NCBI RefSeq assembly: GCF_010550675.1
Contig: NZ_JAAGOA010000006.1
Location: 62,001 to 126,000, forward strand
Length of the DNA: 64,000 nucleotides
Source of the DNA: Phytoactinopolyspora halotolerans
GTDB taxonomy: Bacteria > Actinomycetota > Actinomycetes > Jiangellales > Jiangellaceae
Direction: 5' to 3'
The position numbers and the translations under genes are program-made. Under the pieces are notes generated by a model that saw only the letters and a list, made by a program, of their open reading frames with translations, ran no database searches and was not told the DNA's origin. Below are positions 1 through 8,253 of the stretch, one piece after another (the first letter of the stretch is position 1; every line of letters starts with the position of its first letter).

Positions 1-362
1 CCACGCAGGGGCTCGGCCGGACCCACGCCGCCCTGTTCGCCAACGACGACGCGCTGGCGCGGGCGCTGACGGACGCGGGGGAGAGTGCCGGAGAGCGGAT
101 GTGGCGGATGCCGCTGGTCGAGGAGTACCGCCAGACGCTGGAATCGCCGGTAGCCGACGTGGCGAACATCGATCGCTCGCGGCGTGGTGGCGGATCGATC
201 ACGGCCGCGCTGTTCCTGGAACGGTTCGTACGGGAGGTGCCGTGGGCGCACCTGGACATCGCGGGGGCCGGCCGCGCGGACAAGGACTCCGCCGAACTGG
301 TCAAGGGCGGCACCGCGTTCGGCGTCCGCGCCCTGCTCAGATACCTCGAGTCCTATGCATGA
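1..362 (+). CDS. pepA: Leucyl aminopeptidase (M17), C-terminal fragment
   Basis: Only the last ~120 residues lie in the window; the reading frame is open from base 3 and the start lies upstream. M17 leucyl aminopeptidases are cytosolic metallo-exopeptidases with two metal ions in the C-terminal catalytic domain. The visible part shows typical C-terminal blocks: TQGLGRTHAALFAND just after the catalytic segment, WRMPLVEEY, SPVADVANI, GGSITAALFLERFV and WAHLDIAG, ending in GVRALLRYLE. The usual signature NTDAEGR is outside the window. The gene runs toward the minus-strand oxidoreductase at 424-2730; the gap holds short GATCATCGG direct repeats and no strong terminator. Family assignment is secure from these blocks. 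Confidence 0.88.
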   Translation, partial: TQGLGRTHAALFANDDALARALTDAGESAGERMWRMPLVEEYRQTLESPVADVANIDRSRRGGGSITAALFLERFVREVPWAHLDIAGAGRADKDSAELVKGGTAFGVRALLRYLESYA

Positions 363-402
363 GCCCCGGCCCGTGATCATCGGCGGTTGAGCCGGTGATC
401 AT

Positions 403-470
403 CGGTCTGCTCGAGCCGGACGATCACGGCGACGCCGTGGTGGCGGCGGTCTGCTCGAGCCGGACGATCA
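403..470. repeat. 24-bp direct repeat at the 3' end of the fdhF-like gene
   Basis: A perfect 24-base direct repeat (CGGTCTGCTCGAGCCGGACG plus ATCA) occurs at 403-426 and 447-470, a 44-base period. The second copy encodes the IVRLEQT segment of the oxidoreductase C-terminus on the minus strand; the first copy contains its stop codon at 424-426. Just before it, GGTGATCATCGG-like units occur twice (373-384 and 394-404). This looks like a local duplication that moved or extended the end of the gene. Confidence 0.6.
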
Positions 471-2730
471 GCGACTTCGACGCGGGTGTGTTGCTGATCT
501 CCGCCGTGTGGTCCAGTGGCACCAGCGCATTGGTCTCCGGGTAATACGCGGCCGCGCACCCACGGGCGGTGGGATAGGCCACCACCCGGAACGCCGGCGC
601 GCGACGTTCGCCGTCCGGCCATTCGCTGACCAGGTCGACCGGTGCACCGTCGGCGATGCCGAGGGTGGCCAGATCGTCGGCGTTGACGAAGACGACGCGA
701 CGGCCGGCGTACACGCCGCGGTACCGGTCGTCCAAGCCGTAGATGGTGGTGTTGAACTGGTCGTGGGACCGGATGGTCTGTAGCAGCAGCCGCCCGTCCG
801 GCACCGAGATCACGTCGAGTTCGTTCGCCGTGAACCGGGCATGCCCGTCCGAGGTAGGGAACCGGCGCTCGTCCCGCGGCGGGTGCGGAAGGACGAATCC
901 GCCTGGGTGGGCGATGCGTCGTTCGAAATCCTCGAAGCCGGGCACCACCCGGGAGATGCGCTCCCGGATCCGGCTGTAGTCCGCCGCGAACTCCTCCCAC
1001 GGCGTGGCGTCGTCACCGCCGAGCACGCGCCGGGCCAGGCGGGCGATGATCGCGACCTCACTGCGCAGCTCGGCGGAGGCTGGGCGGAGGTTGCCGCTGG
1101 ACGCATGCACCATGCTCATCGAGTCTTCGACGGTGACGAACTGCGCACGCCCGGCCTGCATGTCACGCTCGGTGCGTCCCAGGCACGGCAGGATGAGTGA
1201 GCGCCGTCCGGGCACCACATGCGAACGGTTCAGCTTGGTGGAGACGTGCACGGTCAGCGGGACCGAGCGCAAAGCGTCGGCGGTGCGCTCGCTGTCCGGC
1301 GTAGCGGCGGCGAAATTGCCGCCCAGAGCCATGAACACCCGGATCCGTCCGTCCACCATCGCCCGGATCGTGTCCACCGTGTCGTAGCCGTGCCGCCGGG
1401 GCGGCTGGAATCCGAACTCGGCGGCGAGGCGGTCCAGAAACGCCTCCGGCATCTTCTCCCAGATTCCCATGGTCCGGTCGCCCTGCACGTTGCTGTGACC
1501 CCGCACTGGGCACGCTCCCGCCCCCGGCCGGCCGATGTTGCCGCGCAGGAGCAGGAAGTTGACGATCTCCCGGATGGTGGGAACGGACTTCTTGTGCTGG
1601 GTGAGTCCCATGGCCCAGCAGACCACGACGCTGCGCGCGGAGATCACCTCGTCCACGAACGAATCGATCTGGCGCGACGTGAGCCCGGTGGCGGCGGCGA
1701 CCTCGGCCGGGTCCAGTTTCCGCCACACCTCGGCCGCCTCGGACAGGCCGCTGGTGAACTGGTCGATGAACGCATGGTCGACGACGTCGCCGGTGCGTTC
1801 GTCGGCCTCCATCAGGGCTCGGTTGACCGCCTGGAAGAACGCCAGGTCGCCGCCGACCCGGATCGGCAGGAACAGGTCGGCCAGCGGCGTCCCCGCACCG
1901 ACGACACCGCGGACGGTCTGCGGGTTCTTGAAGGTGCGCAGGCCCGCCTCCGGCAACGGATTGATGGCGACGATCCGCGCCCCGCGCCGCTTGGCCGTCT
2001 CCAGCGCGGTCAGCATGCGCGGATGGTTGGTGCCCGGGTTCTGGCCCACGACGACGATCAGCTCGGCGTGGTCGGTGATGTCGGCCAGGGTGACGCTGCC
2101 CTTGCCGATGCCGATGGTCTCGTTCAGTGCGGCGCCGGACGACTCGTGGCACATGTTGGAGCAGTCCGGAAGGTTGTTGGTGCCGAGTTTGCGGGCGAAG
2201 AGCTGGTAGAGAAAGGCGGCCTCGTTGCTGGTGCGGCCGGAGGTGTAGAAGGCCGCCCGGTCCGGCGAGTCCATCCCGGCGAGTTCCTCCGCGATCACGT
2301 CGAAGGCGCCGTCCCAGCTGATCGGCCGGTAATGATCCGCATCCGTGTCGCGGAACATCGGCGCGGTGAGCCGGCCCTGCTGGCCGAGCCAGTAGTCCGA
2401 CTTGGTCGCCAGCTGACCGATGGAATGTGCGGCGAAGAACCCTGCGTCCACCCGTCGGAGTGTCGCCTCCTCGGCGACTGCTTTGGCGCCGTTCTCGCAG
2501 AACTCGGCCAGGTGTGGCGTCTCGGGTTCCGGCCACGCGCAGCCGGGGCAGTCGAAGCCGCCGGGCTTGTTCAGCACGCGCAGGGTTCGAACCCCGCGAC
2601 GGACGCCGGCCTGGTCGACGACGTCCTTCAGGCCGTGCACCACACCCGGCAACCCCGCGGCGCTGCCCTTGGGCGGGCGTACGTGCAGGCCCGAGTCGTC
2701 GTAGTCATGATCGGGTGCGCCCTTCGTCAT
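424..2730 (-). CDS. FdhF/YdeP-family molybdopterin oxidoreductase (formate dehydrogenase alpha-like)
   Basis: Predicted cytosolic molybdenum enzyme of 768 residues, the usual length for the FdhF/YdeP family annotated as formate dehydrogenase-like. The N-terminus has a cysteine cluster (FDCPGCAWPEPE ... FCENGAKAVAEEAT) suited to an Fe-S cluster. Next come molybdopterin-domain blocks: PISWDGAFDVIAEEL, YTSGRTSNEAAFLYQ, and DCSNMCHESSG, which resembles the segment holding the metal-ligand Cys or Sec in formate dehydrogenases. Further on are VVVGQNPGTNHPRML and CPVRGHSNVQGDRTMGI, and a C-terminal dinucleotide-binding domain with SHDQFNTTIYGLDDRYRG. No in-frame TGA is present, so it is a cysteine-type enzyme. 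The fdhD gene lies upstream in divergent orientation, which fits a shared sulfuration need. The substrate is not proven. A -10 box TAGCGT sits 6 bases before the ATG. Confidence 0.9.
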   Translation of the reverse strand: MTKGAPDHDYDDSGLHVRPPKGSAAGLPGVVHGLKDVVDQAGVRRGVRTLRVLNKPGGFDCPGCAWPEPETPHLAEFCENGAKAVAEEATLRRVDAGFFAAHSIGQLATKSDYWLGQQGRLTAPMFRDTDADHYRPISWDGAFDVIAEELAGMDSPDRAAFYTSGRTSNEAAFLYQLFARKLGTNNLPDCSNMCHESSGAALNETIGIGKGSVTLADITDHAELIVVVGQNPGTNHPRMLTALETAKRRGARIVAINPLPEAGLRTFKNPQTVRGVVGAGTPLADLFLPIRVGGDLAFFQAVNRALMEADERTGDVVDHAFIDQFTSGLSEAAEVWRKLDPAEVAAATGLTSRQIDSFVDEVISARSVVVCWAMGLTQHKKSVPTIREIVNFLLLRGNIGRPGAGACPVRGHSNVQGDRTMGIWEKMPEAFLDRLAAEFGFQPPRRHGYDTVDTIRAMVDGRIRVFMALGGNFAAATPDSERTADALRSVPLTVHVSTKLNRSHVVPGRRSLILPCLGRTERDMQAGRAQFVTVEDSMSMVHASSGNLRPASAELRSEVAIIARLARRVLGGDDATPWEEFAADYSRIRERISRVVPGFEDFERRIAHPGGFVLPHPPRDERRFPTSDGHARFTANELDVISVPDGRLLLQTIRSHDQFNTTIYGLDDRYRGVYAGRRVVFVNADDLATLGIADGAPVDLVSEWPDGERRAPAFRVVAYPTARGCAAAYYPETNALVPLDHTAEISNTPASKSLIVRLEQTAATTASP

Positions 2731-2736
2731 AGTCCG

Positions 2737-2742
2737 ACGCTA
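2737..2742 (-). promoter_or_regulatory. -10 box for leaderless fdhF-like transcript
   Basis: TAGCGT on the minus strand fits TANNNT and ends 6 bases before the ATG at 2730, so transcription should start at or next to the start codon. No convincing -35 box is seen. Confidence 0.45.
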
Positions 2743-2980
2743 AGGCTTGTCACATGGTTTTTCCACTGTCCTTCGATATGCCGGAAGTGGGTGGTACTGA
2801 ACCTTTTTTGTGCGGGTTCTCCGAAAACGCGCCAAACTGGTGAGGGAGCCGCATATAGTCACGCGCACAGCGATCGCATGGCAAGATGATCAAGGGAAGG
2901 CGACGCGATGCTCCTCATCTCCGGGGCATCGCCTCAGACCCGCGAGGCAACGCCTCGTACGCCAGGCGGAGGAGGAGACG

Positions 2981-3079
2981 ATGCCGAGCATCGCGCGACC
3001 AGCACAGCCGAACGTCGTCGATCTGATGGATCGGCCAGGAGAACCCGCGTTGATGGTTCGGCCAGGAGAACCGGTGTGA
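2981..3079 (+). CDS. Candidate 32-residue peptide with internal repeat
   Basis: A very short ORF starting ATGCCGAGCATCGCG, preceded by a long purine-rich ribosome binding site (GGCGGAGGAGGAGACG) with good spacing. The peptide begins MPSIARPAQPNVVDL and ends with two near-identical units, MDRPGEPAL and MVRPGEPV. The repeat is also visible in DNA as two copies of CGGCCAGGAGAACC. No signal sequence or known domain is seen. The same frame stays open after the TGA for another 37 codons (to 3192). Possible explanations are a leader peptide for fdhD, a small modified peptide, or chance. The strong RBS is the only solid evidence. Confidence 0.35.
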   Translation: MPSIARPAQPNVVDLMDRPGEPALMVRPGEPV

Positions 3080-3244
3080 TCTCGGCTGCCGGGGCTGCTG
3101 AGCCAGTGCGTGAACGTGTCGGTCGGCGGCGTGCGGTGCGCCGCGCCTTCCGGGACCGTTCATGACCTGTGCCGGACCCGGGTCGCAGAGTAGAGGGCAA
3201 CGTGTGTGGGCGGAGCATGTCAGAGCGAGGCGAAGGGTGGGTCC

Positions 3245-4069
3245 ATGGGGCGGATGACCACACGGCAGCCGGTACTGCGGCTGCGAGCGGGCAGGGCTGC
3301 GCGGCGGCCCGACACGCTGGCCGTCGAAGAACCGTTGCTGGTGCGTGTCGGCGGTGAGGTGCTCACGCTGACCATGCGTACGCCTGGGCAGGATTTCGAT
3401 CTGGTCGCGGGATGGCTGGTGAGCGAGGGCGCCGTCGCCGCACCGGGCGACATCGTGACGATGCGGATGTGCCCCGACGAGGACAACACGGTCGAAGTGG
3501 TGCTGGCCCCGGATGCCACGCCGCCGCGGCCACGTGCCTTTGTGAGCAGCAGCGCCTGCGGGGTCTGCGGGGCGGACAGCGTGGAGGCGGTACGCACCGC
3601 GTTGCGGTGGCCGGTCAGCGAAGACGACACCCAGTTCGACGTGGGTGTGCTGTCGGTTCTACCGGACGCGTTGCGTTCGGAGCAGAAGGTGTTCGATCGC
3701 ACCGGCGGTCTGCACGCGGCCGGATTGTTCACCGCGGGCGGACGGTGCATCGAGGTGCGCGAGGACGTCGGCCGGCACAATGCGGTGGACAAGGTGGTGG
3801 GCGCCGCGCTCCGCGATCGGCGGCTGCCGCTGACCGGGCATGTGCTGCAGGTCAGCGGGCGGGCGTCGTTCGAGCTGGTGCACAAGGCCGCGGCGGCGGG
3901 TATCCCGGTGATCGCCGCCGTGTCGGCTCCGTCGAGCCTCGCCGTGGACCTGGCCGAGGAATGCGGACTGACCCTGCTGGGGTTCGTCCGTGGCGGCGGG
4001 ATGAACGTGTACACGCACCAGCAGCGTGTCCGGGTAGGCCCCATTCCGCGGCAGCGTGAACTGCAGTAG
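3245..4069 (+). CDS. fdhD: Formate dehydrogenase accessory sulfurtransferase FdhD
   Basis: FdhD passes sulfur from a cysteine desulfurase to the bis-MGD cofactor of formate dehydrogenase-type enzymes; without it they are inactive. The protein has the conserved cysteine loop SSSACGVCG, whose CxxC is the sulfur carrier, and the diagnostic blocks GGLHAAGLFTAGG, VREDVGRHNAVDKVVG, QVSGRASFELVHKAA and GIPVIAAVSAPSSLAV, ending near GGGMNVYT. About 274 residues, normal for the family. I chose ATG 3245, which follows GAAGGGTGG; an in-frame ATG at 3206 would add 13 residues without conserved features. It faces away from the FdhF-like oxidoreductase, its probable client. Confidence 0.93.
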   Translation: MGRMTTRQPVLRLRAGRAARRPDTLAVEEPLLVRVGGEVLTLTMRTPGQDFDLVAGWLVSEGAVAAPGDIVTMRMCPDEDNTVEVVLAPDATPPRPRAFVSSSACGVCGADSVEAVRTALRWPVSEDDTQFDVGVLSVLPDALRSEQKVFDRTGGLHAAGLFTAGGRCIEVREDVGRHNAVDKVVGAALRDRRLPLTGHVLQVSGRASFELVHKAAAAGIPVIAAVSAPSSLAVDLAEECGLTLLGFVRGGGMNVYTHQQRVRVGPIPRQRELQ

Positions 4070-4098
4070 CGGCCGCTGCTCCGTGCTGATCCGGCCGC
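4069..4098. terminator. Weak hairpin between convergent fdhD and glgA
   Basis: GCGGCCG and CGGCCGC pair perfectly around a 16-base loop between the two convergent stop codons. There is no U tract, so it is at best a weak bidirectional terminator. Confidence 0.3.
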
Positions 4099-4099
4099 G

Positions 4100-5326
4100 T
4101 CACCGCCCGGCGAGTACGGAGCGGTACACCTCGACGGTCTGCTCCGCCACCGCGTCCCAGCCGAACTCCGCCTCGGCGCGGGCACGTCCCGCTCGCCCCA
4201 TGGCGTCGGCCGTGCCCGCGTCCTCGACCAGCCGGGTGATCGCGTCGGCCAGGCCCGCCTCGAAGGCTCGCGGATCGTCCCGGTCGTAGTGGACCAGGAG
4301 GCCGGTCTCACCGTCCGCCACCACCTCCGGGATGCCGCCGACGTCGCTGGCGACGACGGCCGTCCGGCAGGCCATCGCCTCCAGATTGACGATGCCGAGC
4401 GGCTCGTACACCGACGGGCAGCAGAAGACCCGGGCGTGCGAGAGCACCTGCCGCAGTTCCTCCCGCGGCAGCATCTCGCTGACCAGGACGACGCCGGTCC
4501 GTTCAGCCCGGAGACGTTCGACCAGGCCGTCGGTCTCGCGGGCGAGTTCGGGCGTGTCCGCCGCGCCGGCGAGCAGGACCAGCTGCGTCTCGGGCGGCAG
4601 CGACAGCGCGGCCCGCAGCAGGTGCGGGACGCCCTTCTGCCGGGTGATCCGGCCGACGAACGTCACGTACGGCCTGGACAGATCGACGCCGAGCCGTTCG
4701 AGCACGTCGGTCTCCTCCACCGGGCGGTAGAAGTCGGTGTCGATGCCGTTCCGGATCACGTGCACGCGGCCGGGGTCGATGCCGGGATAGGCGGTGCAGA
4801 CGTCGGCGCGCATCCCCTCGCTGACCGCGACGACGGCGTCCGCCGCCTCGTACGCGCTGCGTTCGATCCAGCTGGACAGCCGGTAGCCGCCGCCCAGCTG
4901 CTCGGCTTTCCAGGGCCGCAGCGGCTCCAGCGAATGCGCGGTGACGACGTGTGCGGCGCCGTACAGCAGTTGGGCGAGCCGACCGGCCGCGTTCGCGTAC
5001 CAAGTGTGCGAATGCACGACGTCCTGACCGCCGAGCGCGCCCGCCATCGCGATGTCCGCGCTGAGTACCCGCAGCGCGGAGAGCTCCTTCTCCAGATCGG
5101 GCCGGTGCTCCGTGGCCGGGCCGGAACCGGCGCTGATCCTGGCGGGATCGAGGCGGGGATCGTCTTCGGCGTAGGTGTGTGCGCCGTCCCGTGGCTCACC
5201 CAGGGCATGCACCTCGACGTCGACGCCCGGCTGCTGCCGGAGGTGGCGGACGAGGAAGTCGACATGGACACCGGCGCCGCCGTAGACGTACGGCGGGTAC
5301 TCCCGGGTGAGGACACCAACGCGCAT
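4100..5326 (-). CDS. glgA: Actinobacterial glycogen synthase / maltose-1-phosphate synthase (GT4)
   Basis: GT4 glycosyltransferase of 408 residues. Actinobacterial members of this group use ADP-glucose, either to extend glucan or, as GlgM, to make maltose-1-phosphate for the GlgE pathway. The N-terminus MRVGVLTREYPPYVYGGAGV carries the glycine-rich donor/acceptor motif, followed by HSHTWYANAAG, DAVVAVSEGMR and VIRNGIDTDFY. The C-terminal Rossmann domain shows VTFVGRITRQKG and FCCPSVYEPLGIVNLEAMAC, the GT4 E-x7-E region. The start is ATG 5326 because a TACGCT -10 box lies 7 bases upstream; the longer ATG at 5347 would lie upstream of that transcript. It is divergent from glgC, which makes its ADP-glucose. 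Which of the two activities dominates cannot be told by eye. Confidence 0.92.
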   Translation of the reverse strand: MRVGVLTREYPPYVYGGAGVHVDFLVRHLRQQPGVDVEVHALGEPRDGAHTYAEDDPRLDPARISAGSGPATEHRPDLEKELSALRVLSADIAMAGALGGQDVVHSHTWYANAAGRLAQLLYGAAHVVTAHSLEPLRPWKAEQLGGGYRLSSWIERSAYEAADAVVAVSEGMRADVCTAYPGIDPGRVHVIRNGIDTDFYRPVEETDVLERLGVDLSRPYVTFVGRITRQKGVPHLLRAALSLPPETQLVLLAGAADTPELARETDGLVERLRAERTGVVLVSEMLPREELRQVLSHARVFCCPSVYEPLGIVNLEAMACRTAVVASDVGGIPEVVADGETGLLVHYDRDDPRAFEAGLADAITRLVEDAGTADAMGRAGRARAEAEFGWDAVAEQTVEVYRSVLAGR

Positions 5327-5333
5327 AGGCGGC

Positions 5334-5339
5334 AGCGTA
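5334..5339 (-). promoter_or_regulatory. -10 box for leaderless glgA
   Basis: TACGCT on the minus strand ends 7 bases before the glgA ATG at 5326, the spacing of a leaderless transcript. It also favours that ATG over the one at 5347. Confidence 0.5.
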
Positions 5340-5378
5340 CCGTCCACGGTCCGGCGTACACCGACGCGCAGCCCCGCC

Positions 5379-5470
5379 CTAAATGATCATGTGAAGTAGG
5401 TCTTCTCCAGCACTACCATGCCTGCAGACCTATTGAGGCACGAGAAAACCCACTTCACATGATCATTTAG
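5379..5470. repeat. Long inverted repeat with ATGATCAT core between glgA and glgC
   Basis: CTAAATGATCATGTGAAGT (5379-5397) is repeated in exact inverted orientation at 5452-5470, and the match continues as GG/CC after one mismatch. The loop is ~54 bases. The element sits between the two divergent glycogen promoters. It resembles the repeat at 24737-24795 and shares its ATGATCAT core with 18494-18546, so it looks like one copy of a dispersed intergenic element. It could also be a cruciform or regulator site. Confidence 0.7.
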
Positions 5471-5544
5471 AGGTCGGGGCGTGCCTCGGCAAGGGGTGTG
5501 AATGCGCTCGTGCCCGGGCTGGTGCGTTCCGGCGCCGAAGCTCG

Positions 5545-5550
5545 TAGAGT
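5545..5550 (+). promoter_or_regulatory. -10 box for leaderless glgC
   Basis: TAGAGT ends 6 bases before the glgC ATG at 5557, consistent with a leaderless transcript. No clear Shine-Dalgarno sequence is present. Confidence 0.5.
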
Positions 5551-5556
5551 GCCGGT

Positions 5557-6777
5557 ATGTCGAAGCGGTCGCACGTTCTGGGGATCGTCCTCGCCGGCGG
5601 CGAGGGAAAGCGTTTGATGCCGCTGACGGCGGACCGAGCCAAACCGGCGGTGCCGTTCGGGGGCAGTTACCGGCTCATCGACTTCGTCCTGTCCAACCTG
5701 GTCAACGGCGAGATCGACCGCATCTGCGTGCTGACGCAGTACAAGTCCCACTCGCTCGACCGGCACATCTCCGTGACCTGGCGGATGAGCACCATTCTCG
5801 GCCAGTACGTCACGCCGGTGCCGGCTCAGCAGCGCCTCGGCCCGCGCTGGTACCAAGGCAGTGCGGACGCCATCCACCAGTCGGTCAACCTGATCCACGA
5901 CGAGCGTCCGGACCACGTGATCGTCTTCGGTGCGGACCACGTATACCGGATGGACCCGCGGCAGATGCTCGAGGCGCACATCGCCAGCGGAATGGACGCC
6001 ACCGTGGCGGGCATCCGGGTGCCCCGCGAGGGCGCCAGCGCGTTCGGCATCATCCATACCTCGGACGGGCACAAGATCGACGCGTTCCTGGAGAAGCCGG
6101 CGGACCCGCCCGGTCTGCCGGACGATCCGAAGAGCTGCTTCGCCTCGATGGGGAACTACGTGTTCACCGCCGACGCGCTGATCGAGGCGTTGCGTGTCGA
6201 CGCGGACGATCCGTCGTCGTCGCATGACATGGGCGGCAACATCATCCCGATGATGGTCGCCAAGGGCGCTGCGGCGGTCTACGACTTCGCCGGCAACGAC
6301 GTCCCCGGCAGCACCGATCGCGACCGCGGGTACTGGCGCGACGTCGGCACGCTCGACGCCTACCACGAGTCGCACATGGATCTGGTCTCGGTGGTGCCGA
6401 TCTTCAATCTCTACAACGACGAGTGGCCGATCCTCACCAGCCACCCGCAGCTCCCCGGAGCCAAGTTCGTGGAGGGCGGGCATGCCCGCGAGTCCATCGT
6501 CGCGCCCGGAAGCATCCTCTCCGGTTGCCTGGTGGACCACTCGGTGCTGTCGCCCGGCACGTTCATCATGGAGGGTGCGGCCGTCTCCCGCGCGGTCGTG
6601 CTGGACCGGGTGCGCGTCGGCGCCCGGGCGACCATCCGGGACGCGATCCTGGACAAGGACGTCGTGGTGCGGGACGGGGCCACGGTCGGCGTGGACAAGG
6701 AAGCCGACCGCGCACGTGGCTTCACCGTCACCGCCGGTGGCATCACCGCGGTCGGCAAGGGCACCGTCGTCGAGTGA
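5557..6777 (+). CDS. glgC: Glucose-1-phosphate adenylyltransferase
   Basis: Makes ADP-glucose from glucose-1-phosphate and ATP, the committed step of bacterial glycogen synthesis. 406 residues, normal length. Visible are the nucleotide-binding motif [20 protein letters not shown], the fold markers [10 protein letters not shown] and [26 protein letters not shown] around the catalytic Asp, FLEKPADPP with the sugar-phosphate-binding Lys, and [10 protein letters not shown] and [19 protein letters not shown]. The C-terminus is a left-handed beta-helix of hexapeptide-like repeats (about 300-400) that carries allosteric sites in this family. It diverges from glgA and meets the O-methyltransferase tail to tail 10 bases away. 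Confidence 0.96.
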   Translation: MSKRSHVLGIVLAGGEGKRLMPLTADRAKPAVPFGGSYRLIDFVLSNLVNGEIDRICVLTQYKSHSLDRHISVTWRMSTILGQYVTPVPAQQRLGPRWYQGSADAIHQSVNLIHDERPDHVIVFGADHVYRMDPRQMLEAHIASGMDATVAGIRVPREGASAFGIIHTSDGHKIDAFLEKPADPPGLPDDPKSCFASMGNYVFTADALIEALRVDADDPSSSHDMGGNIIPMMVAKGAAAVYDFAGNDVPGSTDRDRGYWRDVGTLDAYHESHMDLVSVVPIFNLYNDEWPILTSHPQLPGAKFVEGGHARESIVAPGSILSGCLVDHSVLSPGTFIMEGAAVSRAVVLDRVRVGARATIRDAILDKDVVVRDGATVGVDKEADRARGFTVTAGGITAVGKGTVVE

Positions 6778-6787
6778 CGGCGCGGCG

Positions 6788-7486
6788 TCAGCGGTTCTTG
6801 TACGCCACCAGCAGTCCATCGCCGACCGGCAACAGCGTGGACGTCAGCTGCGTGTCGTCGCGGATGGCCTCGCCGACCTCCCGGATCGCCACCGTGTCCG
6901 GATCGCGCTGAGCCGGATCCGCGACCCGGTTGTGCCACAGCGCGTTGTCGAAGACCACCAGACCGCCGGGTCGCAACAGGCGGAGCGCCTCGCGCAGGTA
7001 CTCGACGTATTCGGACTTGTCCGCGTCGCAGAACACGAGATCGTACGCGCCGTCGGTGAGCCGGGGCAGCACCTCGAGCGCCGCTCCCGGGATCAGCCGG
7101 GTGCGATTCGTCGAGATGCCGGCCTCACCGAACGCCTCGCGTGCCAGGCGTTGGTGCTCGGACTCGATGTCCACGGTGGTCAACACGCCGTCGGTGCGCA
7201 TGCTGCGCAGCATGTAGAGGCCGGAGACGCCGGTGCCGGTGCCGATCTCGACCACCGCACGTGCGTCGATGGCGGCGGTCAACAGACGGAGCGCCGATCC
7301 GCCGCCGCGCCCGATCGGTGTGACGCCGACCTCATTCGACCGGAGCCGAGCCTGAACGATCACCGGATCGTCCTCGACGTAGGCCTCGGCGTGCACCCAC
7401 GAACTCGCCGTTGGCGGGTCGATGCCTTGGGTCTCGATGACGGCCTCCCACGATGCTCCGGCGTGCGCCGCGTCATGCGCACACAT
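6788..7486 (-). CDS. O-methyltransferase family protein (SAM-dependent, Rv1220c-like)
   Basis: A 232-residue class I SAM-dependent methyltransferase of the catechol/caffeoyl-CoA O-methyltransferase type. The SAM-binding motif VVEIGTGTGVSGLYML is followed by LTTVDIESEHQRLAREAF, then YDLVFCDADKSEYVEYL (metal/SAM region) and RPGGLVVFDNALWHNRV. Its position next to sigE matches Rv1220c of M. tuberculosis, and the sequence is similar. The substrate is unknown. A TAGGCT box at 7498-7503 (minus) lies 11 bases before the ATG, giving a very short leader at most. Confidence 0.87.
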   Translation of the reverse strand: MCAHDAAHAGASWEAVIETQGIDPPTASSWVHAEAYVEDDPVIVQARLRSNEVGVTPIGRGGGSALRLLTAAIDARAVVEIGTGTGVSGLYMLRSMRTDGVLTTVDIESEHQRLAREAFGEAGISTNRTRLIPGAALEVLPRLTDGAYDLVFCDADKSEYVEYLREALRLLRPGGLVVFDNALWHNRVADPAQRDPDTVAIREVGEAIRDDTQLTSTLLPVGDGLLVAYKNR

Positions 7487-7650
7487 GTCCAGGCCGAAGC
7501 CTAGTGGGTCGATGGTGGCCGGTGGAACCTTCGGCGCGGTGTGTGCGTTGTGTGTTCATACCAACGGCGCCGATTAGCCAGAAGAGGGGGCGATGAGTCA
7601 CCATGTCGTTACACGTCGCCCCTGTGCGCTTGGCCGAGGGAGGAATGCCG

Positions 7651-8253
7651 GTGTCGGATGCGGAGGCTTGGACGCCACCCAGCTGGGAAGAGATCGTGAG
7701 CCAGCACTCCACGCGGGTGTACCGGCTCGCCTACCGGCTCACCGGCAACGCCCATGACGCCGAAGACCTCACTCAGGATGTCTTCGTGCGCGTGTTCCGG
7801 TCGCTGTCGTCGTACACGCCGGGGACGTTCGAGGGTTGGTTGCATCGGATCACGACCAACCTGTTCCTCGACACGGTCCGGCGCAAACAGCGTATCCGGT
7901 TCGACGCGCTGGCCGATGACGCCGCGGAGCGTCTGCACGGCCGCGAGCCGACGCCGGAACACGTGCTCACCGACCGGATGCTGGACGCGGACATCCAGGC
8001 TGCGCTCGACGCGATGCCGCCCGAGTTCCGGGTGGCCGTCGTGCTGTGTGACATCGAAGGACTTTCGTACGAGGAAATCGCTGCGACGTTGGGGATCAAG
8101 CTGGGCACCGTGCGGAGCAGGATTCACCGCGGCCGGGCGCAGCTGCGCGCCGCGCTGGAGCATCGCGCTCCGGACGACGCCCGCGCGCTGGAGAACAGCA
8201 CCGGCGGCACGGGCGGCCCGGCCGAACCCAGCGGCTCAGGGGAGCCGGCATGA
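7651..8253 (+). CDS. sigE: ECF sigma factor, SigE-like
   Basis: Alternative sigma factor for envelope and oxidative stress, judged from sequence and neighbours. Region 2 shows [27 protein letters not shown] and [17 protein letters not shown]; region 4 has LPPEF-like [27 protein letters not shown] and the recognition helix [17 protein letters not shown]. No region 3. I chose GTG 7651 because GAGGGAGG (7636-7643) lies 7 bases upstream. ATG 7645 is too close to that site, and ATG 7603 would add 16 residues and has only a distant GAGGGGG; multiple starts are known for mycobacterial sigE, so both may be used. The stop overlaps the anti-sigma start (ATGA), so the two are translationally coupled. 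Confidence 0.92.
   Translation: MSDAEAWTPPSWEEIVSQHSTRVYRLAYRLTGNAHDAEDLTQDVFVRVFRSLSSYTPGTFEGWLHRITTNLFLDTVRRKQRIRFDALADDAAERLHGREPTPEHVLTDRMLDADIQAALDAMPPEFRVAVVLCDIEGLSYEEIAATLGIKLGTVRSRIHRGRAQLRAALEHRAPDDARALENSTGGTGGPAEPSGSGEPA

Larger units (their letters stand above)
2731..3244. other. 514-bp divergent intergenic region, fdhF-like / fdhD
   Basis: Apart from the short ORF at 2981-3079, no gene is convincing here. It holds the fdhF-like promoter, an AT-rich patch (2755-2825), a short perfect hairpin GAGGC-AAC-GCCTC near 2940-2953, and two copies of CGGCCAGGAGAACC (about 3030-3045 and 3058-3073). A hairpin followed by a strong Shine-Dalgarno sequence suggests a structured leader, but it matches no riboswitch consensus that I can recognise. 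Confidence 0.4.

Noticed and set aside
1219-2889. 556-codon open frame on the plus strand opposite the fdhF-like gene
   Set aside because: It is the antisense shadow of a clearly conserved enzyme; its translation is low-complexity Arg/Gly/Asp-rich and matches no domain.
2890-2980. Riboswitch upstream of the 2981 ORF
   Set aside because: The hairpin GAGGC-AAC-GCCTC is real but the region fits no riboswitch consensus I know; kept only as a structured leader note.
3077-3192. TGA at 3077 read as selenocysteine, extending the small ORF by 37 codons
   Set aside because: No selenocysteine insertion element or sel genes are visible, and the nearby molybdoenzyme is a cysteine form.
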